64,000 bases of DNA from Aspergillus flavus (taxonomy: Eukaryota; Ascomycota; Eurotiomycetes; Eurotiales; Aspergillaceae). A program made the translations under genes and the position numbers. Below are positions 33,517-44,190 of this stretch, one piece after another. The notes beneath the pieces were generated by a model that saw only the letters and a program-made list of their open reading frames with translations, was not told the DNA's origin and made no database searches. Within the stretch, counting starts at the first letter, position 1, and each line of letters starts with the position of its first letter. The stretch covers positions 3,720,001 through 3,784,000 of the forward strand of contig NC_092406.1 in assembly GCF_009017415.1 (NCBI RefSeq), given 5' to 3'.

Positions 33517-35819
33517 ATGTTCGAACAGTGTGACAACTGCCATTCCCGCAAGGTAAGAGCTGAAAAATTACTTGATTGTCCGCCCAATATTCCTCGTTTG
33601 CTCATCTTCTGTCTAGGTCCGATGTGACAGGAAGAACCCTTGCGGAAATTGCCAGGATCAAGGAACTCCATGTACTCGCCACCGGAGTTTGAGACGTACC
33701 ATGAGAAAAGTCTCCCATCAAAGTGATAGGCCTAGTAGTGCAGCCAAATCTTCTCAGACTTCAACCCACCCGGTGCCTGAGCTGGGCTCGCTCCGTGGTC
33801 TACTGGATCAGCAAACCGATACTTATTCACTTCCTTCGGAGCTGGATAATGATAGTTTATCGATGGAGATGCCGGAAGTCGGACCTATATTGACCAATCA
33901 TCCACACGTCGCATATGAACTCCATAATTGGATTTCTATCGTCCCCCTTACAGATGCGCAGATGGCAAGCCGCCACCGGCTGAGTCGAGTTCAGGGCCTC
34001 GCTTGGAACAGACTGCAGGTACTCGAGTCTGCACTGTATGCTGCAAGCCAATTTACAGAAAGTATGGGAGGATTTAGGAAACCGCCTAATGTCGACGACC
34101 AGAGTGAAGAGCAAGGCAAAATCCCGGCCCCTGAATTTCTAACATGGATGCTTAAAGGTAATAAAACCTTCTCCATTGACTTTGTCATGCGGTCGTCGCT
34201 GACTTATAATTCGTCTGATCAACTAGACATTGGCACTGATCGTTTCGGACCTTACGTTCGGGACTACTTCCGGCACGTATCCAAGCACAGTCTTGAGAAG
34301 ATGGGGATGTCCCTACTACGCAAAGATGCATCGCCATCCGATACGATCCTCTACACCGTCTGCGTTAATTCTGTAGCATATAAATTTCTTACTACAGTAC
34401 TTATGATAGAAGAGCATGGTGAACTGTCCCAAAGACTGTGGCATAGTGCGTTACAGTACCGAGCAACAGCGCAGGCAGCATTAAGAAAGATCCCACTCGT
34501 AACTACACCATCTCTTGCACTTCTACAGGCGGTGCTCTGTGGGGTGAGTTATATGAAGACTCCTGCATGCTTTAGTTCTAACCACTTTCTAGATTTTCTT
34601 ATTTCAGGGCTCGGGAGATACCAATTTTTGCTGGGAGTTGACCAGAACCGCCTGCAGGATTTGCACCGATATTGGCCTCAACACCAGCGCTACAAATGGA
34701 CGGGTGCTCAGTGAGGAGGAGTTTTTCTGCTTTATATGGTGTTATATGCTGGACAGAAACTATGCTTGGAAGCTTGGAAGATCCAAGGGTTTCTTGGAAG
34801 CCACCTCTGCGGGGATCTTGCACGCTTCTACCAGACTGACTCCACCAATCTCCGAGCTTCTCCTAGTATATTTGGATTTGGCCCAGATACAGGACGGAAT
34901 AATTCCTTTCATCAAGGATTCATCAGGAGAAGGCGAGCATGCCGTCCCGCTAGTGGCTAACTTACGAGAGCAATTATTGCCGAGGATGAAGGATATCCGC
35001 AGCAGGATCGACGAGGTAAAATCATCATCCCAGCCAAGCTTGAATTTAATAGACGCTGACTACAAGTTTCTCGTCCATAGATCACATCACCTTCTGATCA
35101 CTGGAAAGGCTTAGATAGCCACAGCGAAATCGCAGCTCTCGATTTTGCTTATCACTCGATCATGACAACTATTCTCCATCTGATTCAACTTACCCCAGGG
35201 CAGACACTTACTGCCAAAGATCTTTACCTCGATTCAGCACGTCAGGAGCTATCGGCCTTGGTATCAATATGCCTATCAGCCAACAAGCAAAGTACCGTCG
35301 CCTTCCTACATTGGTCAGTGATAACCCTTTACAAATCAAGAAGACGAGATATTAACAACTTCTAGGACCCTTCTGTACTACCCCCTGACAGCAGTCTTCG
35401 TGCTATTCTGTAATACTGTTGTCACCTCTCACATAGGCGATTTCAACCTTTTGAGAACAGTTGCAGACTGCTTGACCCAGAGCGGAACAGCCAGCGAGCA
35501 CATTGCCAACCTGCAGAAACTCTTCCAGGAATTTGTCTCGCTCTCCCAACGCTTTCTCAACGAAGAAAGTTCTACCGCGCTCACCAACCAAGGCGCTACT
35601 CAGACAAGTCCCTGTCAACAGGGGACCTCTTCTCAGGATGTAATTCATAACTCCAACTCGCCCCACTGGTTGAATACAAGCACTACCTGGAGTTCGGGTA
35701 TCTTGGCAGGCTTGGACAACCAATCTTTTGATCCATCGTTTCCTATGTTGGAACTATCTTATGGTGATTCGACTTTCTTCCTGGGCGGTGGATCTGATAT
35801 ACCGTTTAGTTCTGCATGA
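33517..35819 (+). CDS. Zn(II)2Cys6 transcription factor with fungal middle-homology region
   Basis: Fungal-type DNA-binding regulator. Five exons (33517-33552, 33617-34543, 34608-35015, 35081-35313, 35366-35819) join in phase to 685 residues. The binuclear cluster is at the extreme N terminus, CDNCHSRKVRCDRKNPCGNC followed by QDQGTPC, with spacing C-x2-C-x6-C-x5-C-x2-C-x6-C and an intron after the eighth cluster residue. A basic linker RSLRRTMRKVSH follows. The middle-homology region is seen as LTRTACRICTDIGLN and EEEFFCFIWCYMLDRNYAWKLGR. The C terminus is Ser/Thr/Gln-rich and may activate transcription. The target genes are unknown; no biosynthetic cluster lies beside it, so it may act elsewhere. 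Confidence 0.9.
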
Positions 35820-36348
35820 GCTGGGGCTGTTCAAACCACGCAATTCCTTTTATTTGTAATTCTATACCAGATACCACATCTCTTTAAGGTACATTTCAAG
35901 TTGTACATATTCACTACCTTCTGTATCTAAACGCTGTACACAAATCAAATGCATTCTTGAGACTAGTACTAGGCATATTATATTGATATCGCCGTCAGGC
36001 AATAGTAACATTAAATACCTTTCTCTAAAGCAAGGTATATCCCGCATTTCCCACGCCCTTTTCATGAAATCTATATGATAATGCAATCTGACATTTCCAC
36101 TCCGCAGACAATTTCCCCTACACGGTCTACCCCAATCTGAGATCTTACCAAGAACACACAAAAAAGAAAGATACTAAGCACACAAGATCTGGTTCTAATT
36201 CAAACGAGCGGCACGGCCAAATCAACAACAGCTAATGACCATGAAATCTAAATACACCGAATAGGGCATTGTCCAATTTGTCCGAGTGATATCTGGAGAC
36301 ACCGAGCACTAGAAACACTCTCTCCCCTCAATTACTCCTTACAGAAGC
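35820..36348. other. Intergenic, convergent 3' ends
   Basis: Between the 3' ends of the regulator and the small secreted protein gene. No gene seen. Confidence 0.55.
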
Positions 36349-36656
36349 TTACTGACACACACCCTGGGTCTGGTCGGGGGTTTGCTATTCACGTATGTTG
36401 ATCAGTTACTCATTCCAAGGAATGACTTCTATGAATGTTGAGCAGTGTATGACATACCACGCAAAGACCACTATCGCAGACTCCCATGCTTCCATCTGCC
36501 TTGCAGGGTTGGCCGGTGGCAATCTAGATCGATTAATATGTATACAACAATAGAATCTCTATATAGAGAGGAGAGGGTTAATTGACGAACCTTAGCCTGA
36601 GGAGTAGCAAGAGCAGCGCCAACAAAGGCGAGAGCGGCGAGGACGGTGAAACGCAT
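36349..36656 (-). CDS. Small secreted cysteine-rich protein (55 residues)
   Basis: A three-exon gene (36591-36656, 36458-36523, 36349-36384) of 22, 22 and 12 codons, all joined in phase 0. The first exon is the signal peptide MRFTVLAALAFVGAALATPQ. The mature part of about 35 residues has four cysteines: GQPCKADGSMGVCDSGLCVQ and then QGVCQ at the end. The pattern could form two disulfides. The first donor is GTTCGT, the second GTATGT. A strong TATA box lies 91 nt upstream. The PCKADGSMGVC pattern resembles small secreted proteins I associate with filamentous fungi; no function is assigned. Possible roles such as antimicrobial or host-interaction peptide are inference only. Confidence 0.78.
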
Positions 36657-37618
36657 TGTTGTAGAGATTTGAACGAACTTGAAGACTGGATATCAAGTAG
36701 ATGTTGTAGTTTGTGATAATGAGGATATGAAGAGTCTCCAGAAGTGTATTTATACCTCTTTCTGACTACTGTAGCTACAATCTACAACTCATGATGTATG
36801 CTCAAGTTGACAGCGAGTACCGACAATTCCAACTACACCGATCAATTACAGTAACGATGAGCATTCACCTCCTACTTGCTATGTCAATCATCGGTCTACC
36901 GGGGATGTATCGGGAATAATGACGTCTGGTATAGAGTAGCCGGAAAATTCATTATCACGGAGCCCTAGGGACCCGACTGTTCCCCGAATCTATGATGTTT
37001 GGTACTGTTGTGGATCCTCCCGAATATGCCGGCTATTTTTAGCCGCTGACAATCGTTGAGTTTACGAAACATTATCCGATCTGTGAAACCCGGCAAGTAA
37101 TGGTTGAAGTTTTATTAGGTAGAACTGGGTATAGCGGTGTGATAGACACTTTTTGAAGAATTGTCTTTCTTGGCTCTCATGCTATTGAGACACCGACAGT
37201 AGCTGTTCGGGCCGAGCTGTCTGGTGTGGAGAATTAGGGCTGTGAGGGACTTGGAAATTGGTGTTCTGCTGAACTATGAGTTGATAGCAGGTTTTGCTCG
37301 GTGCTATGTTTCGGAAGTTCTAACTGGTAAGTTCAAGGGCTCTGTGGCTTGTTTAGAAGGTTTTTCGAATGGTACTAGCACAGCATGATGCTGCTAGCAT
37401 CGCTTAGCTGAGCCATTGTCACTGACTCTGGGTAGGGGCTGATATCCGGACAAGAAATCATCCGTAGGCAACGTCAACCGAAGTAATCACATTCATAGCC
37501 TTTACGATAGCTCGTGTTCCTTGTTAGTTAACTCTAGTCGATGATCTAAACTGCGTATCATCCACCCCGTCGCATCAACTCAGCTCCCGCCCAAAGTCAA
37601 ACAAAGTAGCTAACTGAC
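36657..37618. other. Intergenic
   Basis: About 1 kb upstream of the small secreted protein and downstream of the Nudix gene. No gene seen apart from the TATA element. Confidence 0.5.
36747..36754 (-). promoter_or_regulatory. TATA box of the small secreted protein gene
   Basis: Reads TATAAATA on the minus strand, 91 nt upstream of the ATG at 36656. It is one of the clearest TATA elements in the window and supports the gene being real. Confidence 0.6.
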
Positions 37619-38152
37619 TCAATGACCTTCCACCAATGCAATCGCCTTCTCAAGAACAGCCCAATCATCCCGGAAACTAAGCTTCTCTACCGCCTCCTCC
37701 AATGGAAAGAATCTTGCAGTAAACTCCTCCTCCGCCTTACCAGCAGATCCAGCAACCGCCCCTTCATCCAAAGCAGCAATATACCACCAAATAATCTTGA
37801 CACCAGTAGCACCATCACCACCGAACTGCCGTATAGTTACCATGAAGGGCTCAGTGAGATCCGGATAACAGCGAGGTTCATCTGGCATATGTCCCTGTTC
37901 GTCCATCGGAGGTGCACGAATGTATATTGTGACGGGATGAAGACGGGCTTGATAGCCAGTCTCTTCGCGGACTTCGCGTAGTGCGGCCTCATGTCGGGAT
38001 TCACCGCAATTGCGACGTCCCTTGGCAAGGAGCCATTCGTTCTTGGGGTGGTAATGGATAAGGCATACGGTCTTTTTTGGGGAGGATAGGTCGAATAGAA
38101 TAGCTCCGCAGCTTTCGACGAATTGTTCGGAGGTGTATAGCGATGTTATCAT
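37619..38152 (-). CDS. Nudix hydrolase
   Basis: Single-exon Nudix-fold hydrolase of 177 residues, cleaving a nucleoside diphosphate linked to another group. The Nudix box is complete at residues 45-67: GRRNCGESRHEAALREVREE then TGY, matching G-x5-E-x7-RE-U-x-EE-x-G-U. The N-terminal strand SCGAILFDL and the KNEWLLAKGRRN approach to the box are typical of Ap4A- or diphosphoinositol-type enzymes. The C-terminal helix (FFPLEEAVEKLSFRDDWAVL) completes the fold. The first in-frame ATG is used. The substrate cannot be chosen from sequence. Confidence 0.88.
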   Translation of the reverse strand: MITSLYTSEQFVESCGAILFDLSSPKKTVCLIHYHPKNEWLLAKGRRNCGESRHEAALREVREETGYQARLHPVTIYIRAPPMDEQGHMPDEPRCYPDLTEPFMVTIRQFGGDGATGVKIIWWYIAALDEGAVAGSAGKAEEEFTARFFPLEEAVEKLSFRDDWAVLEKAIALVEGH

Positions 38153-38710
38153 GATGGCTCGCTAGAAATGTATAACTATGCTAGAGGATGTACTCGCTAT
38201 TGTCATCAAATTGGTCTGGTTTGAAAGGAAGGGAATTGGAGAGAATACTCACTGGTAACAAGGAGATTGGGTTGAAATCAGGTCCACATACTAGTTAGTT
38301 ATGTTACCCCTCATGACTAGGGGTAGTACGAAGTGACCTTCAAGACTTCTCTGTTTCACACGACTTACTCTTATTATACAGTTCCACGCATGGCGGGCGG
38401 AGTTTCAAAATGATGAAGTAGAAGATTACAGTGTGATGAGCCTTTTGCCAGTCGAAGAAAAAGCGATATCCAGGTCTTTATATCAGTATTCTATGTCCAA
38501 ATTTTCCATCCTTTCCCGGTGGATGATCAGGCATAGCTCTTAAAACTATATAAACCTCTATAAAGATAAGGATTCCAGCTTAGCCAAAGCCTTTGTCTTG
38601 TTCATGACCTAGAATTCCCTTTTCGAAGCTTACGAAGAGAATAAAACACAAAACAGCATGGGCTTCTATTACAGTTTACTAACCTTTGGCCTCGTGAATA
38701 GACCGAGCTA
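38153..38710. other. Intergenic
   Basis: Promoter side of the Nudix gene. No other feature seen. Confidence 0.5.
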
Positions 38711-39511
38711 TTACAGTGCAAAGATAGTAATGACAGGACAGTATTCAAACTCCAGACAGTCACCGAGCAGAAGCACACAGCCCTGTGTGGCAGGGTTGAA
38801 CTTTTGGCCATCTGGACATTGAGGACCCTTGAGCAGGACACACTTGTTCAGCACCTTGTCAAGCACAGTATCGGGATCATCACAGACGGGTTCAGCAACA
38901 GCCACACATTTGTTCTTCTACTTCTTAAAGCGCTTACCCTCACCACAGTTTGGCTCGTCTGGTGACCGACAATCTTCACCATCCCAGTATGTGTCATCAG
39001 AGCATGTTGGTTCCTTCTTGCCGATACAGTCTTTTCCTTCCAGGGTACCATTCTTTCCACAGTCAGGAACATCGCCTGAGACACACTGGCCGTTCTCCTC
39101 ACGGTATCCGTCGAGGCACTCAGTTTTTCCCTTCTTGCGGCATTGCTTTTCGAGCTCGCTCCACTCGTAGCCTTCCTCCGTGCACTTGGGGAGCTCACGG
39201 CTGACGCAGTTCTGGTCTCTGTGATCGGTACCATCTGGAGTTGAGGGGTTTCCGACGACACAGTCGCTATTGAGCAGAATGCCACTATCACACCTTGGTT
39301 TGATGTGGGTGATGCAATCACCATTGGCAGTCATGGTAGAGCCATCCGGACTTTTATACTCACCCAAACGCCGTCCATCCATATGACCAACTCGAGAGCT
39401 CCAACAACCAGACTCTGAAGGAGCAACTGCGGTTCCAGTTGAATAATGATCAAGGAGGTCATTACCGCGGAGAGTTCTCATTCCCCGGCCAGTTTGCATC
39501 TGATCACACAT
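38711..39511 (-). pseudogene. Cysteine-rich repeat protein broken by an in-frame stop
   Basis: A reading frame from ATG 39511 gives about 197 residues rich in short cysteine repeats: CDSGILLNSDC, CRKKGKTECLDGYREENGQC, CGKNGTLEGKDC, CSDDTYWDGEDC. It stops at TAG 38918-38920. The same frame then continues with the same style of repeat (CVAVAEPVCDDPD, CPDGQKFNPATQGCVLL) to a stop at 38711. This continuity argues for a nonsense mutation in a longer gene. No signal peptide is visible at 39511 and an upstream in-frame stop sits close by, so the 5' part may be lost too. The repeats recall small EGF- or trypsin-inhibitor-like modules, but I cannot name the family. Confidence 0.6.
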
Positions 39512-39554
39512 CGGGAAAAGCGTAAGCTATCCATGCCTGTCTTTACTGCATTTT

Positions 39555-39950
39555 ATGTCTACTTTGGATTACTGGGTATGTACTAAGACCCGGCGCCTTC
39601 ATAGATTCTATATTCGCTCCAAGAGTGACCCGACCGTCTTCTGGCACGACAATGATGGCTTCATCGTCGCCTCTAAGACCGAGCGTACCAAGTTCCGCGT
39701 CACGGGCAAGACCAGGCTCGAGAAGGACTATGTCATGATTCGAAGTGATCTTATCTCTATTACTGTGATTGGCAAGGACAATGGCTATATACGCAACGAT
39801 GATGGCATCTTGGTTACTGGTGGGAGTGGAAATGATACGTTCCTCTTTAGTGAGTTCACGACTGCCTTCCTTCCCTCTGGCGTGAGTGGCGATGCGGTGA
39901 TGAGTGGGAGCTTGTTGCTTAGCTATTTCCTTATATTGCGACCTGATTAG
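39555..39950 (+). CDS. Hypothetical small beta-rich protein
   Basis: Uninterrupted frame of 131 codons starting 43 bp from the start of the divergent cysteine-rich frame. It has alternating hydrophobic residues suggestive of beta strands (FYIRSKSDPTVFWHD, GFIVASKTERTKFRVTG, VMIRSDLISITVIGKD). It might be a beta-trefoil-like or other beta domain, perhaps a fragment of a larger protein, since no signal peptide or family signature is clear. The very tight head-to-head layout and the decayed neighbour raise the chance that it is a remnant. Confidence 0.4.
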   Translation: MSTLDYWVCTKTRRLHRFYIRSKSDPTVFWHDNDGFIVASKTERTKFRVTGKTRLEKDYVMIRSDLISITVIGKDNGYIRNDDGILVTGGSGNDTFLFSEFTTAFLPSGVSGDAVMSGSLLLSYFLILRPD

Positions 39951-40429
39951 GAATACTAGAACATAACCTAAACTATTCCTGTTTCTCACTCTGTGAACCA
40001 TATTCAGCGAATCCCTTGCCCTAAGGTTCTTTAGATCACTCCGTAGGAATGTTAGTCTGTGCCACCATTCTCATGCGTCTGTATTCACTTGCTTAATAGC
40101 CCTGTTACCCCGTTTTCCCCATAGCTGGGCATTGCTACGACTTCTGTCCCCTTTATGTGTGGGATGGGATGGCCTGCGAAGCCCTCGTCGTCTCCCTTTT
40201 CCCACTTCATCCACCAAAGGCTATGCCTGGCGAGGCCTTAGATGCTACGTATACTCCTGGGAGTAGATTCTACCTAAGAATAACCATGTTTACCTAGCTC
40301 TATTCAGATAGTCTGGCATAACATCCCTTCCAGACTGCTTGCCAGGATAGTTGCTGTCATGTTACGCAAATTTCTGCAGTTCCAACAAACGAGAATATCA
40401 CAGCAATCCGCCATGCTGTTCAGATAGTA
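39951..40429. other. Intergenic
   Basis: Between the small beta-rich frame and the 3' end of the SCP2-like gene. Nothing recognised. Confidence 0.5.
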
Positions 40430-40869
40430 TCACGACTCCAGCGTATTAAGGTCTTGGAAAAGTCCATCTAGTTTTGTCAAGCCCGTGGTATTACCCTTGA
40501 CCTTCAACTTTCCCAACATGAATAACCTCTGACCATTCACCGAGCCCTGGATCCAATGAATCAAATCATCATCGCCAATGGTGGCAATCACTAATGAAAG
40601 GCGGTTAACTCATAAGCGTAGAATATGAGATTGGGAGCCAAGGGTAACAGGAACTCACCATCTGCGTGGTCCGATGTCGACCTCGTAATTTCACCTTCAC
40701 CGCGTTTAAGATTGATAAAAATTGTGCTCTGTTCGCTACCTTTCTTGACAATGATTTCGTAAAGAGTGCGATGTTTGTGAACTAGTCCCTGTCGCTTTTC
40801 CGGAGATGCTTTGTTGAGGTTGCTTGACCAGCTATCGTAATAGCCATCAGCCCTGAAGTCTTTGGACAT
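40430..40869 (-). CDS. SCP2 sterol-transfer-fold protein
   Basis: Two exons (40659-40869 and 40430-40590) join in phase to 123 residues. The core reads TLYEIIVKKG..STIFINLKRGEGEI, then after the intron DDDLIHWIQGSVNGQRLFML and GKLKVKGNTTGLTKLDGLFQ. The QRLFMxGKLKVKGN pattern is the hallmark of the SCP-2 lipid-binding fold, which carries sterols and fatty acyl chains. Unlike classic peroxisomal SCP2, I see no SKL-type ending (it ends NTLES). The start is uncertain: an alternative 7-nt first exon at 40935-40941, spliced to 40859, also keeps the frame and gives MSDFRADG. Confidence 0.75.
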
Positions 40870-41885
40870 GAAACAAACCGTCAGTTAGCCCGAAATCTAA
40901 GAGAATATTTGGCATCGCTGTTGGGGAGGCATACCAGACATCGTGTAGACTAGAGTAAAGGATGTTATCGACGACGACCTGAGAGGCGAGTCTATTGTCT
41001 ACCGTGAGAGGGTACAGAGTCAATGCGGATAATATATCGTAGTCTAAATATGTTCACGTGGCTAGATGAGCCCACGTCATTTGCTGTCGATCATAGGAAT
41101 ATAGTAGTAGCAGTCTGTAGGCTATGTGGACAGACGTGATTTGTTCACTCTAAACTATTCACCAGGATCGATCTCTTCCCCACTTCACTACAACTATATA
41201 TAGCGGTCATACTATACACTGCAGTACAAGTCAATATCCGAGATGGAGATCTGTCTCCCGCTTTCGGTACCGGAATTAAGCACCGAATGGTGGGGAATCT
41301 GGGGATGATCAGCATACACTTGGACGGAGCGTCAGAACGAAAAATGCCCGATCATATGTGGTTGTTGCCAAAGTATTTGTAAGAAAGAGAATTCGCTTAG
41401 CTACAGTTCTTAAATGCTTGCAAGGTGTGCTCACTCGTTTGAAGGTTTCATACAACTTAAATTGGGCATCGTCCGCCTTTACCCAATGCGGGGTTCAATA
41501 GGGAAAGAAACAAAGAACCTTTTATTCGATCAACCTTAACTACCGACCTTCTCTAATGCTATTATACATGCTTGCTTTGGGACACAATAAGGACCCTTCA
41601 CAGCTCCAACTCCAAGTGGCCCAAATGGACCTAGAAGATGGTAACTCCATCAAGTTACCACATACCGATTATGAGGTGAACCGTGGATCTTGGCGACGAT
41701 GCCTCGATCCCCAATTGCACTAATCAGAATGGCAATAGGTCTTTAACGCGACTGATGCCTGGGCTAAATAGTCATCGGACAAGATGTAATACTTACCTCT
41801 ACATATGTGTGAGGATTGTTAGCTTCCAATGAATGCATCTCCCGGTATGTTCCTCCTTAAGCAGGTTGACTAGGCTTTATCTGAT
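40870..41885. other. Intergenic
   Basis: About 1 kb between the divergent SCP2-like and sedolisin genes. It may hold the alternative first exon of the SCP2-like gene at 40935-40941. No other gene seen. Confidence 0.5.
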
Positions 41886-43726
41886 ATGCCTTCTCAACAG
41901 ATGGTCTTGTTTGCATATACTATAGGAGCCTTCTCCCTGGTCCTTCACCTTTTAGTTGCCGCGCTAGCTACCGGGCCCAGATACTCTGTCGTTGAACGCC
42001 TGGAAAAGATTCCGGATGGCTGGGTAGATGTCGGAACCCCTTCCCCGTCGAAGCCGATCGAACTTCAGCTGGCAGTACACCCAGAGAAAATCACTGAATT
42101 CGAGCAACGGGTCATCGAGATCTCTACTCCAGGTAACCAAAACTATGGACGTCACATGAGTCGGGACGAGGTCCGGAACTTCTTATATTCATCTGATGTA
42201 GCTCCGCGGAAGGTCCTCTCTTGGCTTAAGGCTGCACATATACCGGCTACATCTATCAACAAGCATACAGGCTGGATTACCTTTACAGTTCCCGTTTCGC
42301 AAGCAGAGCAGTTGCTAAGGACACGGTTCTATACCTTTGAGCATAAGAAATCGAGAGCAACCGTGGTCAGGACTCTCAAGTATTCGGTGCCCAAAGAACT
42401 TCGATCTTTTGTTCAGATGATCCAGCCAACAACTCGGTTTGGGCAGCTTATGCCGCAGACTGAACCGCCACTCCTTCAAGCTCTGCCTGTCACTCTTAAA
42501 GATCTAGTTGCAGGTTGTTCATCAATAGTCACACCTAGCTGTCTCCGCAAGCTTTATGGAATTTCTGATTCCAAGCCCAAGCCAGACCGTCGTAACAGGC
42601 TTGGGGTATCTGGTTTTCTGGACCAGTATGCACGCTATAGCGACTTTCATCAGTTCTTGCGCCTCTACGCACCGAATATAACAGACAATAACTACACCGT
42701 GGAGCTCATCAATGGTGGTCTCAATTTGCAAGATTCTTTGGAGGACAGCTCCGAGGCAAGCTTGGACATCCAGTACGCTGCTGCTCTAGCTGATACCCCT
42801 TTCACGACATTCTATAGCACCGCCGGGCGTGGCCCTGTCATACGTGACCTAGGGCATAATGACCCAAGTGATCCTCACGAGCCGTACCTGGAACAACTCC
42901 GTTATCTGTTGGATCTCCCAGATGACGAACTGCCTGCTGTTCTAACTACATCCTACGGTGAATTAGAACAAAGTGTGCCAGAAATATATGCGAGAACCAC
43001 ATGTAACATGTTTGCTCAACTTGGGGCGCGCGGAGTCTCTGTGATCTTTAGCAGCGGCGATTCGGGCGTTGGGGACTCGTGCATAACTAATGACGGGACT
43101 AATCGGACAAGGTTCCAGCCACTTTACCCGGCGTCCTGTCCTTTCGTTACGTCTGTGGGTGGCACCTACGGTAAAGAGCCTGAAATGGCCATTGGCTACT
43201 CTACAGGCGGTTTTTCAGAGTACTTCCCACGTCCTTCATACCAGGATGGTAGTGTCAACCAATACTTGAGTCAACTGGGGTCCAAATGGGAAGGGCTCTA
43301 CAACCCCAATGGAAGGGCTATTCCCGACGTTGCTGCTCAGGCGGATCATTTTATCATCATGGATCATGGACAGCTTCTGAAAACTGGCGGCACCAGGTTT
43401 GTCGCTATAACATGGTGGTTACCACGCACGATACTGACTTGCTGTCTAGTGCTGCGGCGCCTGTGTTTGCTGGTATTGTCTCTCGGTTGAATGCAGCTCG
43501 ACTGGAGAGCAACAAGCCGAGGTTGGGATTTCTCAACCCGTGGCTCTATTCTCTCAACCAGACTGGCTTTACAGACATCGTTGATGGAGGTTCGGTAGGA
43601 TGTTTTGGTGATGTTGGACGGGAGGTGCCGTATGCCAGCTGGAATGCAACTCCTGGGTGGGATCCCGTCACAGGGCTTGGAACGCCCTACTACAAGGCAC
43701 TTGTTGAACAAGCTATGTCGATATAA
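41886..43726 (+). CDS. Sedolisin-family secreted tripeptidyl-peptidase (S53)
   Basis: Acid serine-carboxyl protease releasing tripeptides from protein substrates outside the cell. Two exons (41886-43396 and 43450-43726) give 595 residues. A signal segment ([20 protein letters not shown]) is followed by a pro-domain ([17 protein letters not shown].., then [15 protein letters not shown]). The catalytic domain starts near residue 205. The tetrad is complete: E290 and D294 in SSEASLD, D392 in [12 protein letters not shown], and S504 in [12 protein letters not shown], where Ser504 is created by the splice. The Ca2+ site near the end is seen as [12 protein letters not shown] with [13 protein letters not shown]. 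All hallmarks are intact, so it should be active after maturation. It fits a saprotroph secretome. Confidence 0.93.
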
Positions 43727-44190
43727 GACAGGAGAGCGGTCGCTTAAAGGGCCATGAGTGGGGCGGCGACGGCTGGCTTAGAGATGTATAATTTGAATCC
43801 CAGTTTTGTATATAGTTTTGGAACTTCTCTTTATATAGATCGTTTCTGCTATGGATGTTAGAATCACAGTGTCAACTGGTTCATTTCCTTTTTATTTTAT
43901 TTGATTTTTCTATTTTTCTATTTTTATTCTGTATTGTATGTAACGGAAGGAAGAATAAAATGCGGCGATGCTGGCAGACGCCGGTCCCACGTGACCAGAT
44001 GCCAAGAGATGCGCTGGAGAAGCTCTTGGAACTGGTGTCATCGTCAACCATCATCGACCATCAATCACGAAACCACGCTTTATCTTTCTCCCTACGCTTC
44101 AACCTCTTCCAGACCTCTTTACTCCATTTTTATTTCCCCTCCGAATTGCCTTTACATTCCCTCCAGCTCACAGCCTAATCCAGACCCATT
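43727..44190. other. Intergenic, upstream of RPN12
   Basis: Holds the sedolisin 3' end and the RPN12 promoter. T-rich at 43885-43930. No other gene seen. Confidence 0.55.

Noticed and set aside
27298..35819. Secondary-metabolite cluster around the BBE oxidase and Zn2Cys6 regulator
   Set aside because: No PKS, NRPS, terpene cyclase or prenyltransferase core gene is present, and tRNAs and a pseudogene separate the two.
39589..39602. An intron after MSTLDYW in the beta-rich ORF (GTATGT..CATAG)
   Set aside because: The span would be only 29 nt and the splice would shift the frame, whereas read-through stays open.
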